IMG/VR virus record: IMGVR_UViG_3300021437_000027
Location: 1 to 50,422 of that record
Strand: one strand, 5' to 3'
Origin: a virus
DNA: 50,422 nt
Below are positions 1-9,613 of this stretch, piece after piece; the first letter of the stretch is position 1, and each line of letters begins with the position of its first letter. The translations under genes and the position numbers were made by a program. The notes under the pieces were generated by a model that worked only from the letters and a program-made list of their open reading frames with translations, was not told the origin of the DNA and did not search any database.

Positions 1-60
1 CGCGGGCGCGAAGAGCGCGGTGGCCGAGAGTTTTTAGCAATTCCAACTTGAATTAGCGGA

Positions 61-90
61 ATTGACCGTTTCGTCAATAGCAACTACCCT
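61..90 (+). promoter_or_regulatory. Operator-embedded early-type promoter upstream of the first gene
   Basis: The palindrome ATTGAC-CGTTTC-GTCAAT lies at 61-78. Its left half supplies a -35 hexamer TTGACC (62-67), followed by a 17-base spacer and a -10-like TACCCT (85-90). The same arrangement occurs upstream of several early transcription units in this window. A second, different palindrome, GTTGGAC-C-GTCCAAC (92-106), covers the predicted transcription start, so two regulators could act here. Confidence 0.6.
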
Positions 91-110
91 AGTTGGACCG
101 TCCAACCCCT

Positions 111-128
111 ATTGACCGAATCGTCACC
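111..128 (+). promoter_or_regulatory. Second copy of the early operator, abutting the first start codon
   Basis: ATTGAC-CGAATC-GTCACC is a diverged copy of the repeated palindrome and ends directly before the ATG at 129. No good -10 follows at the right distance, so it looks like an auxiliary operator rather than a second promoter. It takes the place where a Shine-Dalgarno sequence would be, and none is visible. Confidence 0.5.
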
Positions 129-914
129 ATGAAAAAACTTCTGACTGTGGCCGCCACGCTGGTCGCGCTGCTCATCACACACAGTGCCTGGGCCCGCGCC
201 GGTGGCGGTGTCTCAGTCGGCAGGGCCGCGCCCTCGATCGCTCGGTCTGTGCCTGCGCCCAGGTACACCCCGCCGCCAGCGCCCCGCCCCGTGGCTGCGC
301 CTACCCCTGCCGGCAATACCACCGTCATCAACCAAGGCGGTGGCTTCGCATCATCGTTCCTTGGCGGCGCGGCCGGCAGCCTGGTTGGCAATGCCCTCTC
401 ACACCCGTCGCCCCCCGTGGTCGCCGCACCCGTGATGGCCGGTACTGCAGTTGCCCACGGCATGGCACTGGCTGGCGCCACGCCCAGCATGCTCGTGGTC
501 GAGCAGCGATTTCCGTGGGGCTGGTTCTGGTTTGCCATCCTGCTGCTGGCAATCGCTGCTGCCGCTTTCTGGTGGTATCACCTGCAGCAGGCACTGGAGG
601 ACCATTTGAACGATGAGGAATTCGACGAACTGCACTTTTTCTATTCGGTGCAGCAGGCTTCGATGGACGATGACAAGTTCGCCCTGTCTCGTCTGTGCAC
701 CCCGGGCATGACTGCAGCGCTCTCGGGAAACCCCGAGCCTGGCCGCAACGCCATCAAAACCCTCACCGGCGTCACCTATGCGTGGTATGTGGGCGACTCG
801 GTGGAGTTCAGTTTCTTCGACACCAAGGAAAGCGTGCGGGTGCGTGAGCGCTGGCAGTTGCGCAACAACCGCCTGGAGGGCATCGAGGTGCTGGGCCCGG
901 CACAAGGCGAATGA
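129..914 (+). CDS. Secreted/membrane-anchored protein with Tim44-like C-terminal domain
   Basis: The 261-aa protein begins with a clear signal peptide (MKKLL..., cleavage probably after AWA near residue 23). A Pro/Ala-rich stretch follows, then one hydrophobic segment near residues 144-164 (FWFAILLLAIAAAAFWW), then a C-terminal domain (about 165-261) whose FYSVQQA...D...LCTPGM pattern resembles Tim44-like/NTF2-fold domains of bacterial membrane proteins. ATG 129 is chosen because it starts the signal peptide; a TTG at 93 lies in the promoter region. It overlaps terS by ATGA. Position before the terminase and an own operator-controlled promoter suggest an accessory gene, possibly altering the host envelope. 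That role is inference. Confidence 0.7.
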   Translation: MKKLLTVAATLVALLITHSAWARAGGGVSVGRAAPSIARSVPAPRYTPPPAPRPVAAPTPAGNTTVINQGGGFASSFLGGAAGSLVGNALSHPSPPVVAAPVMAGTAVAHGMALAGATPSMLVVEQRFPWGWFWFAILLLAIAAAAFWWYHLQQALEDHLNDEEFDELHFFYSVQQASMDDDKFALSRLCTPGMTAALSGNPEPGRNAIKTLTGVTYAWYVGDSVEFSFFDTKESVRVRERWQLRNNRLEGIEVLGPAQGE

Positions 915-1273
915 GCGAGACCCCCAGGCATGGCGGCGCGCGAGAAGGGGCCGGCGCACCGAGCGGCCCGCGTCAGCCGCCCAGCGAAGACAAACAGGAC
1001 TTTGACCACTGGCGGGCGCGCAGCGAGCGCGCCAAGGCGCTGCAGGCCGAGCTTGACCTGGGTGTGGCGGAGGGCCGCCTGGTGAACCGTGATTCGGTGC
1101 AGGCGGCCAGTGCCACCCTCCTGGCGGTGTTCACGCAGCACTGCCGCGGCATCGGTGACACCCTTGAGCGCACGCTGGGCTTGGCGCCCGAGGCCGCCGC
1201 CGCCATCTCCACCGAAATTGACGAGGCCCTGAGTGTGCTGGCCGACGACCTGAAAAAGATGGCCAATGGATGA
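911..1273 (+). CDS. terS: Terminase small subunit (probable)
   Basis: The 120-aa protein lies directly before terL and overlaps both neighbours (ATGA at 911-914 and 8 bases at 1266-1273). The N-terminus carries a basic Gly-rich segment (HGGAREGAGAP) like that at the start of many phage small terminases. The middle and C-terminus are helical and resemble Nu1-type oligomerisation regions (DSVQAASATLLAVF ... ALSVLADDLKKMA). It should bind the packaging start site and recruit TerL. No full winged-helix DNA-binding domain is obvious, so the assignment rests mainly on position and overall resemblance. Confidence 0.7.
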   Translation: MSETPRHGGAREGAGAPSGPRQPPSEDKQDFDHWRARSERAKALQAELDLGVAEGRLVNRDSVQAASATLLAVFTQHCRGIGDTLERTLGLAPEAAAAISTEIDEALSVLADDLKKMANG

Positions 1274-4200
1274 CTTCACGATTGCCCTGGGCGACGTTTG
1301 CTCGGGGTATGAGGCCCTGCGCCCGCCCAACCGTGTGACCGTCAGCGAGGGCATCGCCCAAACGCTCTACATCAAGCGCCCGGGTGGCGCCGCCGGCTAC
1401 TGGAACCCCGCCGAGACCAATTACATGGTTGAACCGGCGGATATGCTCGGCAGCCGGCGGCACGGCGCTGTGTGCTTTGTCGGCCCGGCGCAAACTGGCA
1501 AGGCGCTTGATGTAGATACGCCCATTCCAACCCCCGCCGGCTGGACACGCATGGGAGACCTCGTAGCTGGGGATGTGGTGCTTGGCGACGACGGCTACCC
1601 GTGCAAGGTGCTCGCCGCTCACGCGGTGCAACTCGATCGGCCCTGCTATCGCGTTGAATTTTCAGACGGCACGAGCATCGTGGCCGACGATGAACACCTT
1701 TGGACAGTTGATCGGTTCTATTGGGGCGCACCGAACTGGCGCGAGGTCACGCTGACCACCGCACAGATGCGGAAGCAGGGCGCGATTTATGGCGGCAACC
1801 GTCAGCGGTTCCACCTCCGCAACACCGATCCTCTGGCCCTGCCAGTGCTGGCCTTGCCTGTAGACCCATACGTGCTGGGCGCGTGGCTTGGAAACGGCAC
1901 CGCGCGCACAGATGTGCTGTCGTTTTGGGATCGAGACCTACCCCACTACGTCGAGGCTTTCCGGCGCGGCGGGCAGCACGTCGAGGCATCCAAGGACGGC
2001 CCGAATACTGTGTGGATGCGTGCGCCCGATCTTGCGCCCCTGCTGCAGGGCCTAGGCGTTCTCGGCAATAAGCACATCCCGCCGCAGTACCTGCGCGCCT
2101 CCTACACCCAGCGCCTGGCCCTACTGCAGGGTCTTATGGACACGGATGGATACCCGGGAATCGAAGGCAAGTCGGCAGTGGAGTTTTCCACGGTCATTGA
2201 CCGGCTGAAAGACGAGTTTCTAGAGTTGGCCCGCTCTCTCGGGCTGCGCCCCGTGGCGGCGCGCAAGGAAACTACTTGGACGCACGCAGGAGAGCGTCGA
2301 TATGGCGTGGCGTGGCGCGTCACGTTCTCCGTGTATCCGGGCCTGCCCGTGTTTCGACTGCCGCGAAAGGCAAGCAACTTCCAACCAGCAGAGAAGGATG
2401 TTCGACACCGCGGCATTGTCGCCATCACCCCGGTGCCGTCGCGGCCAGTCCGCTGCATCCTCGTGGACAACCCACGCCACCTGTTTTTGGCAGGGCCGGG
2501 CATGGTGCCCACCCACAACACTGTCGCTCTGGTAGACGGCTGGCTAGCCCACGCCGTGGCCAACGACCCCGGCGATTTCCTGTGCGTCCAGATGACCCAG
2601 GACAAGGCGCGTGAGTACAGCAAGCAGCGGGTGCAGCGCATGCTGCGCAACAGCCCCAAGCTGGCTGCCCTGAAGGGGCCGAGCGGCAAAGATGCCACCA
2701 TCCACGATTTCCTGTTTCGCCACGGCATGTGGGCCAAGATCGCATGGCCAACGGTTACCAACCTGTCGAGCACGAGCTACCGCTATGTGGCCATCACCGA
2801 CTACGACCGGATTGCCGACGATATTGACGGCGAGGGTGATGCGTTCACGCTGGGCCGCAAGCGCACGACCACGTTTCTGAGCCGCGGCATGATTGCGGTG
2901 GAGTCGAGTCCCGGCCGCCCGGTCACCGACCCCCACTGGCGCCCAGCCACACCGCACGAGGCACCACCAGTCAATGGCATCCTGGGTATCTACAACCGAG
3001 GGGACCGACGCCGGTGGTACTGGCCCTGCCCGCACTGCAAGGAATTCCACGAGGCGGCCCCGGGCATCGATATATTTGGCCTGCCCAGCACTGAGGAACT
3101 ACTGACCACCATCCGCCACATCAACATCGACAAGATGGCCAGGCAGTACGCGCGAATCCCCTGCCCGCACTGCGCCGCAGAGATTGGGCCTGAGCACAAA
3201 GACTGGATGAACCGCAGCGGGGTCTGGTTGCCCGATGGCGTCAAGATCGATACCCAGCGCCGCATGAGCGGCGAGGCCCGCACCTCGGACATTGCCAGTT
3301 ACTGGCTCGGCGGTGTGGCCGCCACCTATATCTCGTGGGAAATGCTGCTGCGCAAGCACCTGCAGGCCCTGCTGGAATTCGCCCTCACCGGCAACGAGTT
3401 GGCCTGGCAGACCACAGTGAACACCGATCAGGGCGGCCCGTACATGGCCAGGGCGCTCGCTGCGGCCCAGGCCGCCACCAGCCCCTCAGACCGCAAGGAT
3501 GCGAGCCTGCAGCGGTTCATCTGCCCGCCCTGGACGCGGTTCCTTGTGGCCTCAGTGGATGTGCAGGGCGGCATCGGCGCGCGGTTTGTGGTGCAGGTGC
3601 ACGCCATTGGTCCCTACCAAGAGCAGGCCCCTGTTGACCGTTACAACATCACAGAGAGTTTTCGGGATGGTGTGGGCGGCAAGGCCCCGGTAGACCCGGC
3701 CAGCTACGCAGAGGATTGGGACTGCATCACCGAACGGGTGCTGCGCAGCACCTACCGCATTGAGGGCCGCGATGACGAATTGCGTGTGCACCTCGTGGTG
3801 GTGGACACCGGTGGTGAGGGCCGCAAGGGCAAAAAGCAGGAGGGCGTCACCGAGCGTGCCTATGAGTGGTTCCGCCGCATCCGCCGCGAGGGTGAGCGCA
3901 AGCGGGTGGCCATCATCAAGGGCACCGGCCAGAAAGTTGACTGGTATGTGCGCCCCACCAAGGTCGGCGGCAAGGCCGGGCAGGGCGATGTGCCGCTGCA
4001 CCTGCTCAACTCCAACCTGCTCATGGACGCGGTGGACGCCAGTTCAAAGCGTGAGAGCGGGCCGGGTGCGCTGCGTTTCCCCGACTGGCTCACACCAGCC
4101 TGGTTTGAGGAATTCAGCGCCGAGGTGCGCAACGCCGATGGCACTTGGACACAGATTCGGGCCCGCAACGAGAGCGCCGACCTGTGCAAGTACGTGCGCG

Positions 4201-4421
4201 CCGGCTGCCTCATCCTGGGCGTGGACAAGTGGAAGGATTGGGACAATGTGCCGGCCTGGGCCCTGCCACTGGATGCAGGCAACGCCGGCCTCATCAGCGC
4301 CGACGCCCGCCGCGAGATGCGTGACAACGAGCGCATCGCCACCACGCCCCTGGCCACACCGGCGCAAGAGGCACCCCGGGCCTTCCCGCAGCGCCGGTCA
4401 ACGCCCTCCAACTACCTCTAG
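1266..4421 (+). CDS. terL: Terminase large subunit (GpA type) interrupted by an in-frame intein
   Basis: The 1051-aa precursor encodes a packaging ATPase-nuclease of the lambda gpA type (Terminase_GpA). Removing residues 80-418 (the intein) leaves 712 aa, close to the usual family size. The Walker A loop reads GPAQTGK-[intein]-TVALVDGW. Downstream are a Walker B-like strand (YRYVAITDYDRI), two CPHC zinc-type pairs and the C-terminal nuclease region. The protein would translocate DNA into proheads and cut concatemers, and cannot bind ATP properly until the intein is removed. Its stop overlaps by 4 bases, tail to tail, a small gene on the other strand. Confidence 0.92.
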   Translation: MDDFTIALGDVCSGYEALRPPNRVTVSEGIAQTLYIKRPGGAAGYWNPAETNYMVEPADMLGSRRHGAVCFVGPAQTGKALDVDTPIPTPAGWTRMGDLVAGDVVLGDDGYPCKVLAAHAVQLDRPCYRVEFSDGTSIVADDEHLWTVDRFYWGAPNWREVTLTTAQMRKQGAIYGGNRQRFHLRNTDPLALPVLALPVDPYVLGAWLGNGTARTDVLSFWDRDLPHYVEAFRRGGQHVEASKDGPNTVWMRAPDLAPLLQGLGVLGNKHIPPQYLRASYTQRLALLQGLMDTDGYPGIEGKSAVEFSTVIDRLKDEFLELARSLGLRPVAARKETTWTHAGERRYGVAWRVTFSVYPGLPVFRLPRKASNFQPAEKDVRHRGIVAITPVPSRPVRCILVDNPRHLFLAGPGMVPTHNTVALVDGWLAHAVANDPGDFLCVQMTQDKAREYSKQRVQRMLRNSPKLAALKGPSGKDATIHDFLFRHGMWAKIAWPTVTNLSSTSYRYVAITDYDRIADDIDGEGDAFTLGRKRTTTFLSRGMIAVESSPGRPVTDPHWRPATPHEAPPVNGILGIYNRGDRRRWYWPCPHCKEFHEAAPGIDIFGLPSTEELLTTIRHINIDKMARQYARIPCPHCAAEIGPEHKDWMNRSGVWLPDGVKIDTQRRMSGEARTSDIASYWLGGVAATYISWEMLLRKHLQALLEFALTGNELAWQTTVNTDQGGPYMARALAAAQAATSPSDRKDASLQRFICPPWTRFLVASVDVQGGIGARFVVQVHAIGPYQEQAPVDRYNITESFRDGVGGKAPVDPASYAEDWDCITERVLRSTYRIEGRDDELRVHLVVVDTGGEGRKGKKQEGVTERAYEWFRRIRREGERKRVAIIKGTGQKVDWYVRPTKVGGKAGQGDVPLHLLNSNLLMDAVDASSKRESGPGALRFPDWLTPAWFEEFSAEVRNADGTWTQIRARNESADLCKYVRAGCLILGVDKWKDWDNVPAWALPLDAGNAGLISADARREMRDNERIATTPLATPAQEAPRAFPQRRSTPSNYL
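1503..2519 (+). other. Class 3-type intein with degenerate LAGLIDADG endonuclease domain
   Basis: Residues 80-418 of the TerL precursor (339 aa) begin with Ala rather than Cys/Ser and end PTHN, followed by Thr of the Walker A motif. Block A is DVDTPIPTPAGW; block B is ADDEHLWT, with His144 and Trp146; block F contains Cys397 (RCILVDNP); the end carries Thr416-His417-Asn418. Ala1 plus this Trp-Cys-Thr set is the hallmark of class 3 inteins, in which the block F Cys is the first nucleophile. Between them are two LAGLIDADG-like helices: LGAWLGNGT (204-212) and LLQGLMDTDG (286-295). The first has Asn where the catalytic Asp is expected, so splicing is probably intact but homing is doubtful. Confidence 0.9.
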
Positions 4422-4606
4422 GGCTGGCGCTGCCACCACTCGTAGCCCACCCGCGCGGCAATCTCCAGGCCGCGGGAGGAATTGCCGCCCCCAATCGCTT
4501 TGAGCCGGCGGCGCGTCATCTCGTTGGTGCTGTAGGTGGTCGCCTTGACCGGCTCAGAGGGGTCGGCCAGCTTGGGGCCAGGCTTTCGGCGAGGGGGCTT
4601 GTCCAT
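4418..4606 (-). CDS. Small basic protein, possible ribbon-helix-helix DNA-binding protein
   Basis: This 62-aa gene lies on the opposite strand between terL and the gpW-like gene. The N-terminus is an AT-hook-like basic patch (RRKPGPK). A short strand (VKATTYS) and two predicted helices (TNEMTRRRLKAIGG, SSRGLEIAARVGYEWW) follow, as in Arc/MetJ-type ribbon-helix-helix proteins. Its stop overlaps the terL stop in a CTAG. No strong Shine-Dalgarno is visible. It would be transcribed against the late genes, so it may belong to the prophage or regulatory programme. Function is inferred only. Confidence 0.5.
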   Translation of the reverse strand: MDKPPRRKPGPKLADPSEPVKATTYSTNEMTRRRLKAIGGGNSSRGLEIAARVGYEWWQRQP

Positions 4607-4647
4607 ACCGGAACTCTACATAGAGATGCGGGGCATTTGGGTACAAC

Positions 4648-4667
4648 GAAATTGCCCGGCCGACATT
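4648..4667 (+). promoter_or_regulatory. Late-block conserved element, copy A
   Basis: GAAATTGCCCGGCCGACATT ends 32 bases before the gpW-like start. Near-identical elements lie before the protease/capsid block (10447) and before the tail tube gene (14252), all in intergenic gaps of the structural region. It contains the palindrome CGGCCG. A late promoter or activator-binding site is the simplest reading; an RNA processing site is the alternative. Confidence 0.5.
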
Positions 4668-4699
4668 AACGCCCCCCTCTCGGCAAACTCGCCGCCACT

Positions 4700-4920
4700 A
4701 TGGCGGTAACTCAGGCAGACATTGATGCGCTCAACGCGGCTATCGCGTCAGGCGAGCGGCAAGTGGTCATCGGCGGCGAGTCGATTACCTACAACACCAC
4801 CGACTCCCTGATTCGTGCGCGCAATGACCTCCTGGCCCAACTGAACGCTGCCACCGCACGCACTGAAGGCAAGCGCCGACCGCGGCAGACTGTGCTCACC
4901 TATCAAGGCCGGGGGTACTG

Positions 4921-4921
<1 letters not shown>
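4700..4921 (+). CDS. Head-tail joining protein, gpW-like
   Basis: The 73-aa protein resembles lambda gpW: an N-terminal helix (ADIDALNAAIASGE), a beta hairpin (RQVVIGGESITYN), a second helix (TDSLIRARNDLLAQLNAA) and a basic C-terminal tail ending in an aromatic residue. gpW is needed to stabilise DNA-filled heads and form the tail-binding surface. Gene order terL-gpW-portal is that of lambda. There is no Shine-Dalgarno; instead CCGCC-ACTAT-GGCGG (4692-4706) puts the start codon in a small hairpin loop. Its stop overlaps the portal start (TGATG). Confidence 0.8.
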
Positions 4922-6810
<1,889 letters not shown>

Positions 6811-6828
6811 CGGCTGAAGGAGCCACCC

Positions 6829-7215
6829 ATGACCCTCTCCATTTCCACCGCCGGCCGCACTGCCGAGATGAACGCCCTGTTGGCGCTGATCCCCGGCGGC
6901 ACCATCAAGCTCTACGATGGCGCCAAGCCGGCTAGCCTGGGAACCCCGGCGGGGGTCTTGCGGGCCACGCTCACGCTGGGCAACCCGGCCGGCACCGTGT
7001 CAGCCGGTGTGCTCACTATCGGTGCCGTCACGCAGACCAACAGTGCCCACTCAAACGGCACGCCCACCTTCGTGCGCTTCTCTGACAGCAGCGGCACTGT
7101 CGTGATGGACGTTGACATTGGCACTGGCGCGGGCACCGTTTCATTCACCGGTAACGTGGCAAACGGCCAAAACGTCACCGTCACCGGCCTCACCATGACC
7201 GCTGGCAACCCCTGA
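6829..7215 (+). CDS. Hypothetical structural protein of the head region
   Basis: The 128-aa product starts with ATG after a good AAGGAG site. It is rich in Gly, Thr, Val and Ser and predicted to be almost all beta strand (KLYDGAKP, ATLTLGNPAGTV, FVRFSDSSGTVVMDVDIGTGAGTVSF). Its place between portal and protease and its composition fit a virion decoration or fibre-associated protein. No catalytic motif is visible and no specific family is recognised. Confidence 0.65.
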   Translation: MTLSISTAGRTAEMNALLALIPGGTIKLYDGAKPASLGTPAGVLRATLTLGNPAGTVSAGVLTIGAVTQTNSAHSNGTPTFVRFSDSSGTVVMDVDIGTGAGTVSFTGNVANGQNVTVTGLTMTAGNP

Positions 7216-7228
7216 CCCTGGGCTGACC

Positions 7229-8563
7229 GTGGCAACAGCCGTCTCTCTCAGCTACAGCGCCGCCAGTGGCGCCGGCATCCACGCCGGGCGCTACCCGGGT
7301 GGGCGGCTGTCTGGTGCGCCCGTGCTGGGCGATGTTGCGCCTGGCGGGTCGCTGGGCGCTGCATCGATCCTGGGCGGCAACGTCACGCTCGCCGACATAG
7401 CCCCGACCGGCACGCTGGGCACCGCGATCACATGGGATGCCAACCTGGGTATCACTGCCGTTGCACTGCCATCGTCGGTGACGTCAGCCGGCTTCACGCT
7501 GCTTGCCTCGGGCGACCGCGCGCTCGACTTCTACGGGTCATTCACGCAGCACCAGGGCATGGTCTATTTCCCGCCGCTGCGGTCAATGATCTGCTTCGGT
7601 GCTGAGACGCACGGCAATGCTCCGTACAACGGCGTGAATAGCCCGCGCATCATCGAACTCGACACGATGAAGTTGTCGCGGGCACTGCCCGACGATCCGG
7701 TGACGACTGAGCGGCTGAGCACTGATGGCATTCCCTGGGCGGATGCTGCACACACCCGCCCGTGGTCGATGCACGGCTTCAGGCAGCAGATGGTCATTGG
7801 TGACGAGCTGTGGGTGTGCTACGACGCCATGCAGCACAGTTATTTTGACGGGTACGGCTCGCCAGCGAACACCCCGATCTACGAGGGCGTGGCGACCACT
7901 ACCAAGCCGGTCATTTGGGCCTGGAAGCCGAGCACGAAAGCCTGGCGCTATATCGATGGCGGCGCAAACAACGCCAACGTGGCTGCAATGCTCGGCGTGA
8001 GCTACGGTTTGGTCTACAGCGCCTCGCGCAACAGCATCATGGGCCGGCCTGGTGGGTCCGTCGGCTGGGCGGAGCTGTCGCTGGCCGACTTCACCTTGGG
8101 CGCATCGCGGCCGTCACCGCCTATCAGCGGGGTGAACAACTACAGCCTCCTGTTGCCCAATGGCCGGGTGATTGTTGGCGCAGGCGGCGAGGGCGACACG
8201 GTGCTGTTCAGCATTGTGGACCCGGCGAACCCCGGCGCCTACGTCACGATCAATAAGGCCAGCTACGCGTCAATCTCGGGTCTGTCTACGCGAGACACGC
8301 CGTGGGCCGTGCTCCCGAGCGGGCGTGTCATCGGGTTCCTCAAAGACGTTGCGGGCGGCCTGCTTCGCCCGTTCATCTTCGACCCAGCAGACAACAGCCT
8401 GACCGATAGCGGGCACTCGCTGAATGTCGGAACGGCGGGCAGCGCCACCACTTGGTACTGGCAAGGTTGCGACTACGCCAGCGACTTCGGGCAAGTGATT
8501 TTCGCCTCGTACCTGGGCAGCCTGCTGCGCGTCTGGTCCTACAAACCGTCATCGGGCGTCTAA
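7229..8563 (+). CDS. Large beta-rich virion protein with GNVTLAD-type N-terminal repeats
   Basis: The 444-aa protein starts at GTG 7229, just after the previous stop. Residues about 28-70 contain the repeat type LGGNVTLADIAPTGTLG, also found in the next two gene products. The remaining about 370 residues show repeated strands with Trp and Gly turns (VIWAWKPSTKAWRYIDGG, SLLLPNGRVIVGAGGEG, SGRVIGFLKD) suggesting a beta-propeller or Kelch-like fold. It is probably a head-associated fibre or decoration protein. Function is inferred from composition and location. Confidence 0.6.
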   Translation: MATAVSLSYSAASGAGIHAGRYPGGRLSGAPVLGDVAPGGSLGAASILGGNVTLADIAPTGTLGTAITWDANLGITAVALPSSVTSAGFTLLASGDRALDFYGSFTQHQGMVYFPPLRSMICFGAETHGNAPYNGVNSPRIIELDTMKLSRALPDDPVTTERLSTDGIPWADAAHTRPWSMHGFRQQMVIGDELWVCYDAMQHSYFDGYGSPANTPIYEGVATTTKPVIWAWKPSTKAWRYIDGGANNANVAAMLGVSYGLVYSASRNSIMGRPGGSVGWAELSLADFTLGASRPSPPISGVNNYSLLLPNGRVIVGAGGEGDTVLFSIVDPANPGAYVTINKASYASISGLSTRDTPWAVLPSGRVIGFLKDVAGGLLRPFIFDPADNSLTDSGHSLNVGTAGSATTWYWQGCDYASDFGQVIFASYLGSLLRVWSYKPSSGV

Positions 8564-9613
8564 ATGGCACAGCCAACCCTTCTGCGCACGGCATCAAAGG
8601 CGCACGACTTCACCACGCCGGCTCCGCTGGTCGTTGATCTGACGGGCGCGCACGCCATCCTGGTGGTGGCGTTCCAAGACTCGACCGCCGATGCGGCGTT
8701 CAGCTTCACCGGGTGCTCGATTAGCGGTTCTGGCCTGTCGTTCACAGCCGGCACCGAGGTGATCTGGAATACGAACGCCTCCAGGCGGCGTGCGTTTTGG
8801 CTGACCAGCAACTCTATTCCGAGTGGTTCGCAGACCATCAACGTGACATGGACAGGCACGCGGCGCGGAGGTTATGTCGTCTACGTGTTCAACGACGCCG
8901 GCGCATCGCCGGCCATCACCATCGTCGGCAGTACGCCAGTCGCCACTACGGGATCAAGCCCGGCTGCCCAATCGTTCACGGTCACCAGCACCACGGCCGC
9001 AGCCGAGTGTTTGGCATTTGTCGCAGCCTGCAATTTCCAAGCATTCAGCGGCACGCTTCCCGCCACCGGATCGGGCGGAACAACTGCAGTCGGCTATGAC
9101 AACACCAGCTTGGTGTGGCAGGCCTGGTTCAGTGAAAACGGCGCAGCGACATCGACGGTGATGGACTGGACGTGGAGCACCACGGGCAACAACCTGTCGC
9201 TGTTCGGTTTCTCGATCACCGGCAGCGCCCCGTCTGCCACGCTTGGCGGCAACGTCACGCTCGCAGACGTAGCCCCCAGCGGCGGCCTCAGCAGCGTCGC
9301 CAGTTCTCTCAGCGGCAACGTCACGCTCGCCGATGTAGACCCGACCGGTACTTTGGGCGCACAGCCTGGCGCATTCGCCAGCGAAGTGTTGAAGGACTGG
9401 ACCGGCGCCGTGCAGGCCAGCACCGCGCTGACCTATTACCGGCTCTACAACCCCACCACAGGCGCGCTGGTGGTGTCGCGCACGGGCCTGTCAACTGACA
9501 GCGCTGGCATCGTGTCATTCACCGACGCGGCGCTGACCGCTGGAACCAGCTACGCATCCGACTGGCTCACCGCCAGCGGCGCGCGGCGCATGCCGGTGAA
9601 GGCTGCCGCATGA
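8564..9613 (+). CDS. Beta-rich virion protein sharing the GNVTLADV repeat
   Basis: This 349-aa protein starts directly after the preceding stop (TAAATG). Its first about 220 residues form a Ser/Thr/Gly-rich beta domain. A tandem repeat follows at about 224-265 (GGNVTLADVAPSGGL, then SGNVTLADVDPTGTLG), then a C-terminal domain of about 80 aa (VLKDWTGAVQ...YYRLYNPTTGALVVS) that looks like a small surface beta domain. The shared repeat links it physically or evolutionarily to its neighbours. It ends in an ATGA overlap with the next gene. Confidence 0.6.
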   Translation: MAQPTLLRTASKAHDFTTPAPLVVDLTGAHAILVVAFQDSTADAAFSFTGCSISGSGLSFTAGTEVIWNTNASRRRAFWLTSNSIPSGSQTINVTWTGTRRGGYVVYVFNDAGASPAITIVGSTPVATTGSSPAAQSFTVTSTTAAAECLAFVAACNFQAFSGTLPATGSGGTTAVGYDNTSLVWQAWFSENGAATSTVMDWTWSTTGNNLSLFGFSITGSAPSATLGGNVTLADVAPSGGLSSVASSLSGNVTLADVDPTGTLGAQPGAFASEVLKDWTGAVQASTALTYYRLYNPTTGALVVSRTGLSTDSAGIVSFTDAALTAGTSYASDWLTASGARRMPVKAAA

